This document shows, one piece after another, positions 10,865 through 20,760 of a stretch of 64,000 nt of DNA (the first letter of the stretch is position 1; every line of letters begins with the position of its first letter). The notes under the pieces were generated by a model. It was not told where the DNA came from. It saw only the letters and a program-made list of their open reading frames with translations, and did no database searches. The stretch is taken from NCBI GenBank assembly GCA_940337035.1, contig OW679200.1, positions 22,671,090 to 22,735,089 on the forward strand, given 5' to 3'. The position numbers were made by a program, and so were the translations under genes. This stretch comes from Agriotes lineatus. Taxonomy: Eukaryota; Arthropoda; Insecta; Coleoptera; Elateridae.

Positions 10865-11274
10865 CTGTCGCGAGACTCGAACTGCACTGCGCGGAAAGTG
10901 CCAGTATTGCGTCATGCGCGCCCGAAACAGGGGAATCCCGGCTTGTACGCACACCCGACACCAAAAAGCAATTAAGATACGATAAACCAACTTACGTTAT
11001 TCATGCGGTAAGCAAGCATATGTAAATTTAAATTGACGATTATAAAATGCGCCGGGAATCGCCAGTATATGAAACGAATGAAGTTTTAAAACATTGCTAA
11101 ACTATCAATTTGGGCCTAGAGGAAACGGGAAAAGTACTAATATTTGGAATACAAAAGCGTAAAAATGCGAAAAAGCCCTAAATGTAAAAATTGTTCTTGC
11201 AGATTGACATTTGTGAAATTTAATAATAAAATATTTAAAACTACTATAATTGTCATGTGTAAACTAGTTAGTTT

Positions 11275-11345
11275 TGTAAATAATATATTCGTATTTAACG
11301 TCTAAGTATATCGTCTACTTGTTTAAATACGTCGCACTAAATTTT
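11275..11345 (+). repeat. Copy of a short dispersed repeat block
   Basis: The block TATTTAACGTCTAAGTAT...CTACTTGTTTAAATAC recurs with few changes at about 12900-12965 in the same orientation. Confidence 0.5.
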
Positions 11346-11699
11346 TATTAAAGTCCGTTGTACATGGTGATATTTCTACATGTATTTATAGAACGTTGAA
11401 GTTATTGTATGTAATACAGGAACATCTTATAACATAAAATCGGTGCTTTCTTTGTATGTTTGCGGGTTTGTTTGCGTGTACATATGTATGTTTGTTCGCT
11501 ATCTCCTCCGAAGATACTGGACCGATTAAGTTGTACGATGGCTTAAAAGTTTGCTAATTTTGAGACTTAGATCGTAGGCTGGTTTTTATTTTCAAAATAA
11601 GTGCGAAAAAGTTTTAATTTAATTAACTCCTCTAGGCAGCAGAGCGGAGCGCCTATCGCCGTGTACTATTAGCTCGGGTGCGCGTATTATTCAAACAAG

Positions 11700-11775
11700 G
11701 GGGCGGTCCTGCGGTAGAGTGCTGGCTTATCACGCGGTTGGCCCGGGTTCAGACCCGCCGATATATCCTTTTTTT
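11700..11775 (+). ncRNA. tRNA-like pol III unit (tRNA pseudogene or SINE head) with T-run terminator
   Basis: GCGGTAGAGTGCTGG at 11711-11725 fits a degenerate A box. GCCCGGGTTCAGACCCGC at 11741-11758 gives a perfect T arm and B box. The 5' GGCGG and 3' CCGCC could pair as an acceptor stem. A run of seven T at 11769-11775 would stop pol III. No SINE body or target duplication was found, so this may be a free-standing tRNA-derived pseudogene or a truncated SINE. It differs in sequence from the SINE at 30-349. Confidence 0.5.
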
Positions 11776-11986
11776 AAAATTTATATTAATGAATCTCTCT
11801 TAATTTTGCGAACCGAAACGTATTTCGGGTGACTCACTAGTCTATATATATTTTATGTGTAAAAATATATCATCAGAATTAAAACATGATGTAATCTTCA
11901 ACCTCATTCACTTCTATTTTTGGTGATTTATAGGAATTTTTATACTAAAGGGATACAAATATTCAAATCTATTGGTAATAACAAAA

Positions 11987-12286
11987 CTAACGAATTTTGA
12001 CTAATTTCATAATATTTACTTTTGTCACTTTGCACACCTTTGGGACAAATAAACATATTATTGACTTCTGTATCCTTCTCGAATACATCAACTTATCCCG
12101 GCTTAAGATACTTTGTCTCATGTTCGTATCAAGTTTTGCAATTTGTGGCTCTACTTCCTGTAATAATTTCATAAAGCTTTCTTTCGTCATTCTAATATAA
12201 TTCTTAAATGTCTGTGCATCTTCAAACTTAACCAGTTGCATAATATCTCGTTTTCCTCTCCTATTTACCCATTGCTTGACCCAGTA
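11987..12286 (-). pseudogene. PIF/Harbinger (HARBI1-like) transposase fragment
   Basis: Read on the minus strand from 12286, the frame starts YWVKQWVNRRGKRDI, followed by KNYIRMTKESFMKLLQEVEP, then a K-DTNMRQ block and SRDKL. This is the conserved N-terminal lead-in of HARBI1-like nucleases, in the family order W-x(n)-R, F-x-YxRM-x(3)-F-x-LL, DTNMR, RL. Similarity stops near 12085 and no DDE catalytic residues follow, so only the N-terminal part of a normally about 350-400 residue protein remains. A neighbouring diverged repeat family may be the non-coding remainder of the same element. Family call is firm from motifs; element boundaries are unknown. Confidence 0.72.
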
Positions 12287-12624
12287 TATTTTTTTTTTGT
12301 ATAGTAACTAGATATTTCCATACCATTTAATATGGTGATAGCCAGAATAGTTAGTTCACTGTCCATTGTTTACTCTCTTCAAAAAGTGTGGTTAGGATTA
12401 CTAATGTCATAATATGTAGTACCTTCTTCAGGGTGTTTCCAACTGTGGTAATTGGTAATATTGCTGACACCAACGTAATACAAAAGAAACCTCATTTCTA
12501 CATGCAAGTTGTCACCATGTAAAGCAGTACTCCTCGCATGTAAAAACAATTGCAGAGATACATGTAAAATTATATATAGGAATATCACCATGTAAAATGG
12601 TTTTAAGTTACGGATATAATTTTA

Positions 12625-13090
12625 CAAAAACACCTTCTGTGTCCTAATAATAATTAATACCACTGCTTAGTCATGATGCCATAATTAATCTCGTAATTTA
12701 TAACGTCATAATCGTACCACTGTGATAAAAAGATAAGCTTTATCAAAATACGTAATTTATAGTTAAAAATAGGTATTTTTGAAATGTATGGTTGTCTTTC
12801 TGGACTGAGTTTCCAAAGTTAGGGTTCGTGTTCCTCAATGACATTTGATGTTATCATTGAAGTTTGTTTAACTTTTACTAAATAATTTAAAGTTCTAGTA
12901 AATATACTAGTATTTAATGTCGAAGTATGTTATCTACTTGTTTAAATACACCCCATTATAATTATATTAAGTTTCGTATAAATGTAAAGGTAACATAAGC
13001 TAGAATTAACAAAAATGCATTCTATGTCATAACATTAAAATGAATTGACAACGCTGCTTAGTTATGAAGTCATAACAATTTAATCACCTA
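12625..13090 (+). repeat. Direct repeats of the dispersed family
   Basis: The block at 12625-12730 (CAAAAACACCTTCTGTGTCC ... GCTTAGTCATGATGCCATAA) recurs at 13008-13085 (CAAAAATGCATTCTATGTC ... GCTTAGTTATGAAGTCATAA). Between them lie copy B (12705-12860) of the 9478 repeat and a copy (12900-12965) of the 11275 repeat. The pattern suggests a partly duplicated, decayed non-autonomous element. Confidence 0.5.
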
Positions 13091-13305
13091 ATACTGAAAG
13101 GATTAAACAGTGTGGAGATAAGTAGCACATAAATTCAGTAACTTCGTTAACGTTCACTGTAACGGATTGTGATATACAGTGAGTGTTTTTCATGTCGAAC
13201 ATATAAGTAATATTTGCTCACAGTAGGGCAAGGTTGAGTTTTTTTTTCAAATTAAACATACGGAAAAACACTAACAACTGGGTTGCTAAGTGACAATAAT
13301 GAGGT

Positions 13306-13953
13306 TTTTTCCCAGCCGGTTAGAATAGTAGGCATTGCTCACCTCATCTGAGGTAAGAAAGTTTGTTTTTCTCACCTAGGTAAGAAAGTAAATCATGCAA
13401 TTTTTATGAAGAGACTGTACCGCATGTTAGCTGACTGCTGACGCGTGCTGATTCTGACAGCTGACATATTGATAGTTGACGGATAATTGACTTTATGACT
13501 TGTGTTACAGTCTGTTTATACGAGGAATTAGGAATGCATCCTGTGAGTGTTCACATCCTTTTGATGCAGGTAAGTACAAAACCTTAAGTGGCCCTTCATT
13601 CGAAGGAATTAAATTAACATCTCGCGCATGCGTACTCACGACAGGAGAGGCTAAAAATCGCCGTGCGCGCCCGCGCTTTATTTTTTAATCCAAGCAAAAC
13701 TGCTTTGACAGTTTGACCTCAGTGGACATAACCTCAAAAACTATAAATACTAAACCGATTTTTTTACAACAAAATTTTTAAGTTTTCAGAGTTACTTATG
13801 AATAAAACTCTTTAGAAACATTTTGAGAACAGCATAAAATCGGAAAACATGCTGCATATTTTGCAGGATATTGTCACCTTTAACAACTTTAACAGTCTGT
13901 TGAATTATTTTTATAGTGTCAAATTTTGCTCCACTGAGGCCGGCTGGGAAAAA
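13306..13953. repeat. Segment bounded by a 14-bp perfect inverted repeat
   Basis: TTTTTCCCAGCCGG at 13306-13319 is matched by CCGGCTGGGAAAAA at 13940-13953. The left side also holds two AGGTAAGAAAG copies. The segment may be a small DNA transposon, but no target duplication was confirmed. Confidence 0.4.
13495..13569 (+). CDS. Tentative first coding exon (25 codons) before a perfect splice donor
   Basis: An ATG at 13495 opens a 25-codon frame ending in phase 0 at GCAG/GTAAGT (13569/13570), a consensus 5' splice site. The phase fits the candidate last exon at 15610, giving a possible protein of 68 residues. Against it, the exon lies inside a possible transposon bounded by inverted repeats, and the peptide is not recognised. 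Only transcript data could establish the link. Confidence 0.2.
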
Positions 13954-14090
13954 AATAGTATTCAAACTTCGTTAAGAAAGTGCTCTTGCATACCTTGCGC
14001 GATTACAAACCTCGCCTTCGGCTCGGTTTATAAACTTTGCGCTCGGTATGCAAGACTGCACTTTCTTACCTTGGTTTGAAATATACTATT
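13954..14090. repeat. Long hairpin (about 65-bp arms)
   Basis: The arms begin AATAGTAT and carry TAAGAAAGTGC, CTTGCATACC and CCTCGCC / CCGAGCC. The turn is at TTCGG near 14018. The same style of hairpin (CTCG...CTTCGCTTCG...) also occurs at 25956-26091, suggesting a family of short foldback MITEs. Confidence 0.7.
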
Positions 14091-14503
14091 GTTCGATTTG
14101 AAAAGCTTAATCTTTTATAATTCTGTGTGCGTTTAAATTGTTCGACATGAAAGAACTTTTACTGTATAGCCAAACTGTGCAAATGAATGCATTTCATGCA
14201 CACAAAGAAAAATATTCGACAAACCATCGCTGCGTAGCACAGTCCACGTAACGGTAATGGTGATCCTTAGCTAAACTTATCATTATCGTATCTCTATGTT
14301 TTGCATGCTATCAGACCAGAAGATATAAACCTATATTTAAAAAAAATTATTGACAATTTCTTTGATCGTATTATTTACCAAAAACATATTTTGTTGCTTT
14401 TCTAGTTGGTAGAATAGATTAATTCCAATTACGTCACTGATAACTTACATTACCTAATCTTATGCCGTTACTATATTAAATTTATTCTGCTTTTCATGAT
14501 ATA

Positions 14504-15567
14504 CACTTCTCCAATAAATTAACGCACCAAAAAAAGGTAGCCAAAAGTTTAAAGTTAATTATTGTCGAAACCACTTATCCGATTTGGACGATTTTTTTTT
14601 GAATGACACGTTGTCTCTTTCAGAAAGTTAGTGTACTACTCTATTCGCATAGAAACTGATTTTTTTATAAATACCGGGTGTAACAATTATAACGTATTTT
14701 TTCCATAAAATGTATAACACCCTGTGGAGTTCAACAGCTACAATATCAAGTTATAATTCAAAGCAAACTCTACCCTTATCTTTTTATAACATTTTGTTTT
14801 TTGATTCACTCTTTTATCTTAGCTACTGCAAGAGAAACACAATTTTATAGCATAACATGTTTTTATTGACTTTAATTTGCATTAAATTCACTAAAGTAGC
14901 AGGCTATGGAGAAACAGAAAGAAACAGTAAGTGTCATCAGATAAATACAACTGTCAAAAAGCAGTAGTTGATAGAAGTGTGTTTTCGGTGTTAGTCCTTA
15001 ACGTTTTTTTTGCAAAATCTTTAATTTTCTCAGTATGCAACGTGAAACACGAAATCTTATTCGCGAAGAATATGCTCAAGCATTAGTTCTGTTTGAGGAA
15101 GGTTAGAAGTTATTCTGGCCAGAGGCGAAAATACTCGCTACTGAGACTTTCGTTTACCTTTTTTCTTTACATTTTGTTTCTTTTTTGTTGTTGTTAAATT
15201 AGGTCTCCATTAACACGTTATGCTATAAAATTGTTTCTTTTGCAGTAGCTAAGATAAAAGAGTAAATCAAAAAACAAAATGTTATAAAAAGATAAGGCTA
15301 GAGTTTGCTATGAATTATAACTTGATATTGTAGCTGTTGAACCCCACAGGGTATTAAACATTTTATGGAAAAAACACGTTATAATTGTTACACCCGGTAT
15401 TTATAAAAAAATAAGTTTCTATGCGAATAGAGTAGTACACTAACTTTCTGAAAGAGACGACGTGTCATTCAAAAAAAAATCGTCCAAATCGGATAAGTGG
15501 TTTCGACAATAATTAACTTTAAACTTTTGGCTACTTTTTTTTGGTACGTTAATTTATTGGAGGAGTG
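14504..15567. mobile_element. Tc1/mariner deletion derivative with about 350-bp inverted ends
   Basis: The element is 1064 bp with TA on both sides (14502-14503 and 15568-15569). The ends begin CACTTCTCCAATAAATT and CACTCCTCCAATAAATT. The inverted match continues for about 350 bp (14504-14857 with about 15215-15567) with only scattered mismatches and includes the palindromic-looking CCGGGTGTAACAATTATAACG block. Only about 350 bp of unique sequence separates the arms and it holds a stub of a transposase frame. It is therefore a non-autonomous derivative of a Tc1-like element with long inverted repeats. Confidence 0.85.
15035..15106 (+). pseudogene. Stub of a Tc1-like transposase N-terminus
   Basis: An ATG at 15035 opens 23 codons before TAG. 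The peptide holds REEYAQALVLFEEG, which matches the first helix of the paired-type DNA-binding domain of Tc1-like transposases (family form: E-x-RAQAIxLxEEG). The rest of the helix-turn-helix and the DDE domain are missing. It supports Tc1 origin of the host element. Confidence 0.5.
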
Positions 15568-15609
15568 TAGTATTTTCGCATTATGTAATTAATATCCCTT
15601 TAATTTCAG

Positions 15610-15741
15610 TCATCCATGTATCTGCTATATGCAGGTCTGATGTTTGTAAACGCAATAGTCTTCATACACAACGCACATAACTTTTATACTTATGTATACT
15701 TTGAAATAGAAGAGGAAGACGAAGATGACGACTACGACTGA
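15610..15741 (+). CDS. Probable last exon of a small membrane protein with acidic tail
   Basis: A polypyrimidine tract and 3' splice site (CCCTTTAATTTCAG, ending 15609) precede a 44-codon frame ending at TGA 15739-15741. The exon encodes one hydrophobic segment (LLYAGLMFVNAIVFI, residues 5-19 of the exon) and ends in a strongly acidic tail EIEEEDEDDDYD. Overlapping AATAAA polyadenylation signals lie at 15827-15837, about 90 bp after the stop. The signals occur in the right order for a terminal exon. The Tc1 derivative ends 42 bp upstream and would lie in the last intron. I do not recognise the family. The LY-x(n)-VNAI-x(3)-H pattern faintly recalls Yos1/IER3IP1 proteins, but the acidic tail does not fit. 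The upstream exons are uncertain (candidate at 13495). Confidence 0.4.
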   Translation, partial: SSMYLLYAGLMFVNAIVFIHNAHNFYTYVYFEIEEEDEDDDYD

Positions 15742-15826
15742 TCTTCTTTGCTTCAGCATCACATTTGTGTATACAATCTGTATAAAATATAAACATATTT
15801 TTATAGTTTGTTATTATTTAATTACA

Positions 15827-15837
15827 AATAAAATAAA
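15827..15837 (+). promoter_or_regulatory. Overlapping AATAAA polyadenylation signals
   Basis: Two AATAAA hexamers share one base, downstream of the candidate terminal exon. Confidence 0.35.
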
Positions 15838-15841
15838 TACT

Positions 15842-17849
15842 TTCACAAACTTAAACGTCAACAAAAGGAAAAAGGATCCTGACTGTCAAAAGTTACTTGC
15901 AGCACCCGTGGAAGGAAGAAAATAATAGGCTCAATTTAAAGATATTTCAATCACAATTACTATTGTTAGACATTTAGCTTTCAGCAAACGGCGACAGTGT
16001 AGTGATTTGGTTCTTAAGTTATATGGAAAAATAACTTGGTTAGTTCCTCACAGGCCATGGGTACATGACATGAGAAATAGTATGTAATAATATATTAGAC
16101 AGTATAAACCAGAGTCAATATATATGTTACCTGGCGACCTCAACGGTACAGCCAATTCAAATTAAAATTTTCGATTTTGACGTAACATTATTTTAACGTG
16201 ACGTTGTGCAAAAAACTCCCTAGTATACCGTTACAATGCAGTACTACGTACCTAATACTCGGTCGCCGAACAGATATAGTAATGAAAATGTGTATAGGGT
16301 TTTACTCAGAACTTCCCTCGCAAGTGGAATTTGTGGCACTAAATATTTTTAAAAATCAAAGACAACTAGGAAACATTTGGTACTGCAAATTACATCAATT
16401 TGCAAATAAAATACGTATTACAAACAAGATTTGAAATCAGAGCGATTTCAGCGCCTGCGGAAGGTATTTCAACGAGAATCAAGTAGGCCATACCTAGCGC
16501 CCCCATCAATGCCATCCTGCCACGGAGCCGTGTCTCGGATCGCCGCGATGCAACTTCATTACACTCAACAAGCTTATTGTTGTGCATTTTGGTTTTTTTT
16601 GCAACATTTATCCTGTGTCTGTTGAGTCCCATTTTTGTCAAGGGTAAAGCCTGAGCTATGTTCAAATTATTACTTTTATCTATTGCTCAGTAAAAGCAAA
16701 AATAGACAAAGTTTTATTCTATAAAATGTTCACCCTGTCTGTATTTGACCAAAATTCTCTCGGTTTAATGACAGGTAGACATATAATCCGCACACAAAAT
16801 ATCATCTACCTCCAATAAATAGTTATTGAGTTATACAGGCAACAGGCAAGACAGACAGACATACGGAATTGAGAAAACTTTTTTTTCCATCATTTAGGGA
16901 CCCTGAAAAGTTAAGATCTGAAGAAATCTCGCAAGGTGGTTTTTTCGTGATTACTATACTTTCTTAGTTTTTTAGACGAGGGAAGTAAGAAATCACAGCA
17001 GAACCGCATTTTCTGATTAGTTACGCATGAAAGCTGAATTGACAATAAAATAGAGCATTACAAGCCTGAATTGTCAATTCGTTAAAAAGGGTGAGGTGAT
17101 TTTGAGAAATTTTGTATAAGGAGTGGGTAGTTGTAAACTGTTTTTTACTATATCTATTCTGGGGCGGACTGTAGTGCAGCTGACTAATTATTTATTTAAT
17201 GTATTAAAATCTGTGCTGCAGGTTGAGAGGTTTGAATCTTTTAAGTGTTCTAACTTCTGTGCTATATGAAGCATGTAAACTGCAGTCGAATTTAGAGACA
17301 CTTCTAGAGACTTTTAATTTTTCACTGAACTTACAAAATTCATTTCTCACACAACTTGTATATTCAAGTTATTGCATTGCTCTCATATTTCGCAGCATGA
17401 CAAGCATCTGTAGTGTGTTTGGCCGAAATATTTAAAGAATTTCAATGTGTTATATACTTGCACCGATTAACTTTAGTATTATTTTATACAGCAGGGTATA
17501 GTTGTGATGTTCTCCTAATAAGGTACGAGAACTTGTTAAACTTGAACCAAAGTTGTTTACATTTGTTAAAAATGTATGTTCTTCATGTCATCATGTCAGG
17601 AATTAATTGCGAAAGATATTGATAATTTAATTGTACTAAGAAGCAAGTTTGCTACTGATTACAACGGTTATATGGTTCGAGAGCGTGTAAAGGACGTAAC
17701 AAACTTGTGTAGTGCCGACAGGCGGGTCACAAGTTCGATTATAACAATTTTTTTTGTCGACAACAAATAGAATGTCTCCTAGAGAAAATCCCCGAAACCT
17801 GCTAGTGCCCTAGATTGTGACAGCGCTTACTGTCTCTTAGTGCATTCCC
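15842..17849. other. Non-coding DNA without recognisable gene
   Basis: Several 60-90 codon frames lie here on both strands (for example 16390-16665 minus, 17223-17435 plus). None shows a known motif or supporting splice or polyadenylation signals. Confidence 0.4.
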
Positions 17850-18159
17850 TGATAACCCCAAAACCACCACAGTTTACCGTCCCCGACACTACCTGAACCA
17901 ACGAGCCGATTATAACTTAATAATCAACATACGGCGGTATCTTCCTGGCCATTGTCCGAAGGCAAATTACACTGCTCCGGCACGCACGTCAAATTCATCA
18001 GCCACTAACGAAGGAATCTCTCCAGGTAAAAGCTCACGTTACCATTACTCCTGGAGTTACGAATTCTCATACTAAGGCACACTCACTATCTAAACCAGCT
18101 AATACATCTGGACCAACAGGTACCTTATATTTACTGTCTTTTTATAAGTGTTTTTGCAG

Positions 18160-18306
18160 AAGACAGAACGTAAACAAACTGCCACATTCGTAGGCCACGC
18201 CCACAGCTTCGGTCGCAAGTTATACAGGGCAGTGGACATACTTCGCTCCAGGTCCAATGCAGCCGTCAACGACACTTACCTGCTGACTGGGTTGCGGGCC
18301 AACTAG
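18160..18306 (+). CDS. Candidate terminal exon of an unknown gene or element
   Basis: A good 3' splice site (CTTTTTATAAGTGTTTTTGCAG, ending 18159, of which the last 13 bases are pyrimidine-rich) opens a 49-codon frame ending TAG at 18304-18306. The peptide is basic and contains ATFVGHAHSFGRKLYRAVDI. Upstream, a frame ending RHARQIHQPLTKESLQ meets a donor CTCCAG/GTAAAAG at about 18027 in compatible phase 0. No family is recognised, and the frame upstream is short (opens after a TAA near 17922). It could be host or transposon. Confidence 0.25.
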   Translation, partial: KTERKQTATFVGHAHSFGRKLYRAVDILRSRSNAAVNDTYLLTGLRAN

Positions 18307-18439
18307 GAGCAAAGAAAACTGGTCCGCAGAAGAAATCGTTAATTTATTAATATACATATCATTTGCTTAAGAATTAAATATTACTTTGTACAAACTAGCT
18401 AAAATATTAAACACATACATAATCTGTAACCCCTTATAC

Positions 18440-19425
18440 CAGGGGTGGCGAACCTTTATTGATCTACGTGCCATTTTTTCTATAGAAATAGTTAATGAAA
18501 CCATGACGTGCCATCAAATGCCAGGGAGAAATAGGCTAAAACTACATATTCCTAGGTACATAACCGAGCTAAAAGGCGGGAGCCGAAGAAGACTAACCTG
18601 GAGGTGGCGGACAGCCTGGAGTGCCGTGCAAACAACGAAAGTGGGCCCCAAAATTCCGCAAGAGCGTAGTGAACGTAAGGATTGCAACCATAAACAATTA
18701 TCCTAACGTTCAGTGGGCTTCCGTTGCTTCCAAATTATTTCTCACAAATGAACCAAGCTATAATTAAGCTGGTGAAGCACGAAGCCCAGGGGCAACCAAC
18801 TTATTCAAGCGAAGGCTGGGATGGAAAAGGTCGAGAAATACTACCACACGCAATTCAACTCAGGTTATCAAAATCTCCCAAAAATTTGAAGAGGACCACC
18901 AGAAAAACTATTGGAATGCAGAGTGATCTAAATTGATAGCAACATAGCTGTAATTTGCTGAAAATGTTATCACAAAATAAAAATAGGGTTGCCTAGCTAC
19001 GCAGGGAAAAATGTATTCAATATTTAAAAATAACGCTGCCTAACGATCCAGGGGATAACTTAGAAAATAAATGCTTAAAGTAAAATCCAACTAGTTAATT
19101 CAAATACTGCATACGAACTATAAACTAAGCGTAACAGCGCCCCTCTCGCCGTCCCTCTGCGTCGCCCGCTCTAGCTCACTCCGTAGCTCACTCACATCCG
19201 TTCGGTCAGAAACTCGCGCAAAATCTACCTATCTCTGTCGCGCAGTCTGTTGCCGTTCCAGCACAGGTAGCTTTGTTCACAATAAACTTTGTTACTATGA
19301 CCTCAAATGTAGACAAAAAAATAAATTGTTTTGATGGGGTACCTAAATTCCTTAATTAAGGCCGTCCCCAAATTATTTTGCCGCGTGCCATCAATGGCAC
19401 GCGTGCCATTGGTTCGCCACCCTTG
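18440..19425. mobile_element. Non-autonomous hAT element
   Basis: The element is 986 bp and flanked by the 8-bp duplication CCTTATAC (18432-18439 and 19426-19433). The inverted ends are CAGGGGTGGCGAACC and, inverted at the right, CAAGGGTGGCGAACC. This end sequence and an 8-bp duplication are typical of the hAT superfamily. Subterminal GTGCCAT/ATGGCAC copies lie near both ends and are likely transposase-binding repeats. The interior has no transposase motifs. Confidence 0.88.
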
Positions 19426-19433
19426 CCTTATAC

Positions 19434-19650
19434 CGTTTACAGTGTCGGGGTGCCGGGCGCACCGAGCCGCTGAGAGTGTGTGCATTTGTAAATTCGGCGG
19501 AGGTACTTGGGGTAGTGGAGCCTCTCTGCCTAGAACACTACGCCCGCTCTCCAGATGGTCACCCATCCAAGTTCTGACCGAGCAGACTTGAGCTTAACTT
19601 TTGCAAGTGCCGTGAGAGATGCATCACCACTCAGCCGTACTGCCGGCAAT
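19434..19650 (-). mobile_element. 5S rRNA-derived element (SINE3-like), minus strand
   Basis: On the minus strand the sequence from about 19647 to 19550 follows 5S rRNA: AAGTTAAGCTCAAG at the position of the 5S A box (19586-19600) and ACTTGGATGGGTGACC covering the 5S C box (19557-19572). It has too many changes near the start to be a working 5S gene. The remaining 100 bp (19434-19540) are unrelated and could be a SINE body. It directly abuts the hAT target duplication, so one of them probably inserted at the edge of the other. An alternative is a 5S pseudogene fragment. Confidence 0.6.
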
Positions 19651-19659
19651 TTAAAATAT

Positions 19660-20060
19660 TAAACCATGGATTTATAAATTGTTTTTTCCTGACCTTGTAC
19701 ATTTGAGATCGACTGAACTTTCCTTCGATTGAGTAACTTAGTCTAGTCGTTGAAGGTAAAAATATGCTATTACCTCAGAATTCTTTGAACCTCCATCTAT
19801 TTTTATGAAAATTTGGAATTAAGCTTATCTTATCCTTAACTTCAAAAGTGACATATGTCCGACTTGCGCTTTTTGTTTTTAAGGGGTAAAACTACTCCTT
19901 CGTTAAAAAACAGAAAAAAATGCAGGTTTAACCATTTTATGGATTCACATCTTATTTAATTATATAGAATAAAGCTTCTTTTGTGTTCTCAAACATGATT
20001 TACGATGTATTCAAACATTTAATTAAGAAAATAAAAAAACAGACCAACCATAGCATATAA
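19660..20060 (+). other. Possible decayed 5' LTR of the first Gypsy element
   Basis: The region lies directly before a primer-binding-like site and contains an AATAAA near 19968 but no clear TG start. No second LTR is present in the window for comparison, so boundaries cannot be set. Confidence 0.25.
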
Positions 20061-20061
20061 A

Positions 20062-20080
20062 TTGGGGCCCAACGCGGAGC
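20062..20080 (+). promoter_or_regulatory. Primer binding site-like sequence (Lys-tRNA type)
   Basis: TTGGGGCCCAACGCGGAGC resembles the retroelement primer site TGGCGCCCAACGTGGGGC with several changes. It lies 265 bp upstream of the gag start, which is a suitable distance. Confidence 0.45.
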
Positions 20081-20344
20081 GAAAGCATTTAAATTGAATC
20101 CGCAAAGTGTGGCAAAAGTAAATTAGCGAAAATTAAGACATCCCAACGTGTAGGCGACTTTTAATTAAAAAAGTAATAATTATTAACAACTGCAGTTTGA
20201 TAAAAATTGCTCAATTATTTAACTTTTATCCACAGGATAATAAAAAACTGTCAAATTTATATCTTGAACTATTATTTGTGTGGGTAGCATTGCCAGTAAG
20301 TGCAAGCGCTTTGTTTTTGTCCGATTGATAATAAACACAAGAAA

Positions 20345-20537
20345 ATGACGAATAAGCTTTCTAGAAGACTGAAGAAAATGGAAGAAGGAAAGGAGGAAGA
20401 GCACCAAGCGGAAAAAGTAAGTGAAGCACCAGGACAGCCTGCGGCAGAGGAAGAACAACAAGGGGACCAGGCTGAAGAACAGCTGCTCCAAGCTGCAAAG
20501 TAGGCAATCGAATTGAGTGGAATCATGGAGGCGATAC
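20345..20537 (+). pseudogene. gag: N-terminal gag fragment of the first Gypsy element
   Basis: The frame opens at ATG 20345 and encodes a charged, Glu/Lys/Gln-rich leader (for example SRRLKKMEEGKEEEHQAEKV) likely to be coiled coil. It has a stop codon at 20501-20503. The same frame continues to 20537, where a solo LTR is inserted, and resumes in register right after the 4-bp target duplication. Family: Ty3/Gypsy, judged from the downstream capsid, protease and reverse transcriptase. It is inactive because of the stop and the insertion. Confidence 0.65.
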
Positions 20538-20752
20538 TGTAACGTTTCGCTTGGGAATCTAAATTCTAAAGATACTTGAAACGTATTGGGAATTTAATTC
20601 GCCGCCTTATCAAACGTTTGCATCTCAAGACCGCGCTAAGAAGCGATAGCGCGGGCCGGTAGCCGATGCGCAGGAAGCCACGTTTGCGCGCAGGAGTGTT
20701 TCTCCCGCCGCCAGAGTGGGGAGCACGACCGCCGACCGGGAGCCACTGAACG

Positions 20753-20760
20753 TATAAAAA
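20753..20760 (+). promoter_or_regulatory. TATA box of the solo LTR
   Basis: TATAAAAA lies about 215 bp into the LTR, after a GC-rich block. Confidence 0.6.

Noticed and set aside
12500..12600. Four CATGTAAA repeats as a regulatory array
   Set aside because: Spacing is irregular and the hexamer-scale similarity is expected in AT-rich DNA of a decayed repeat.
19331..19591. Opposed open frames across the hAT end and 5S-like element
   Set aside because: Both strands are open over the same bases and the stretch crosses a transposon boundary.
20219..20526. Minus-strand Cys/Ser/Leu-rich frames resembling membrane segments
   Set aside because: They are antisense to the Glu/Lys-rich gag leader, which gives hydrophobic-looking shadows.
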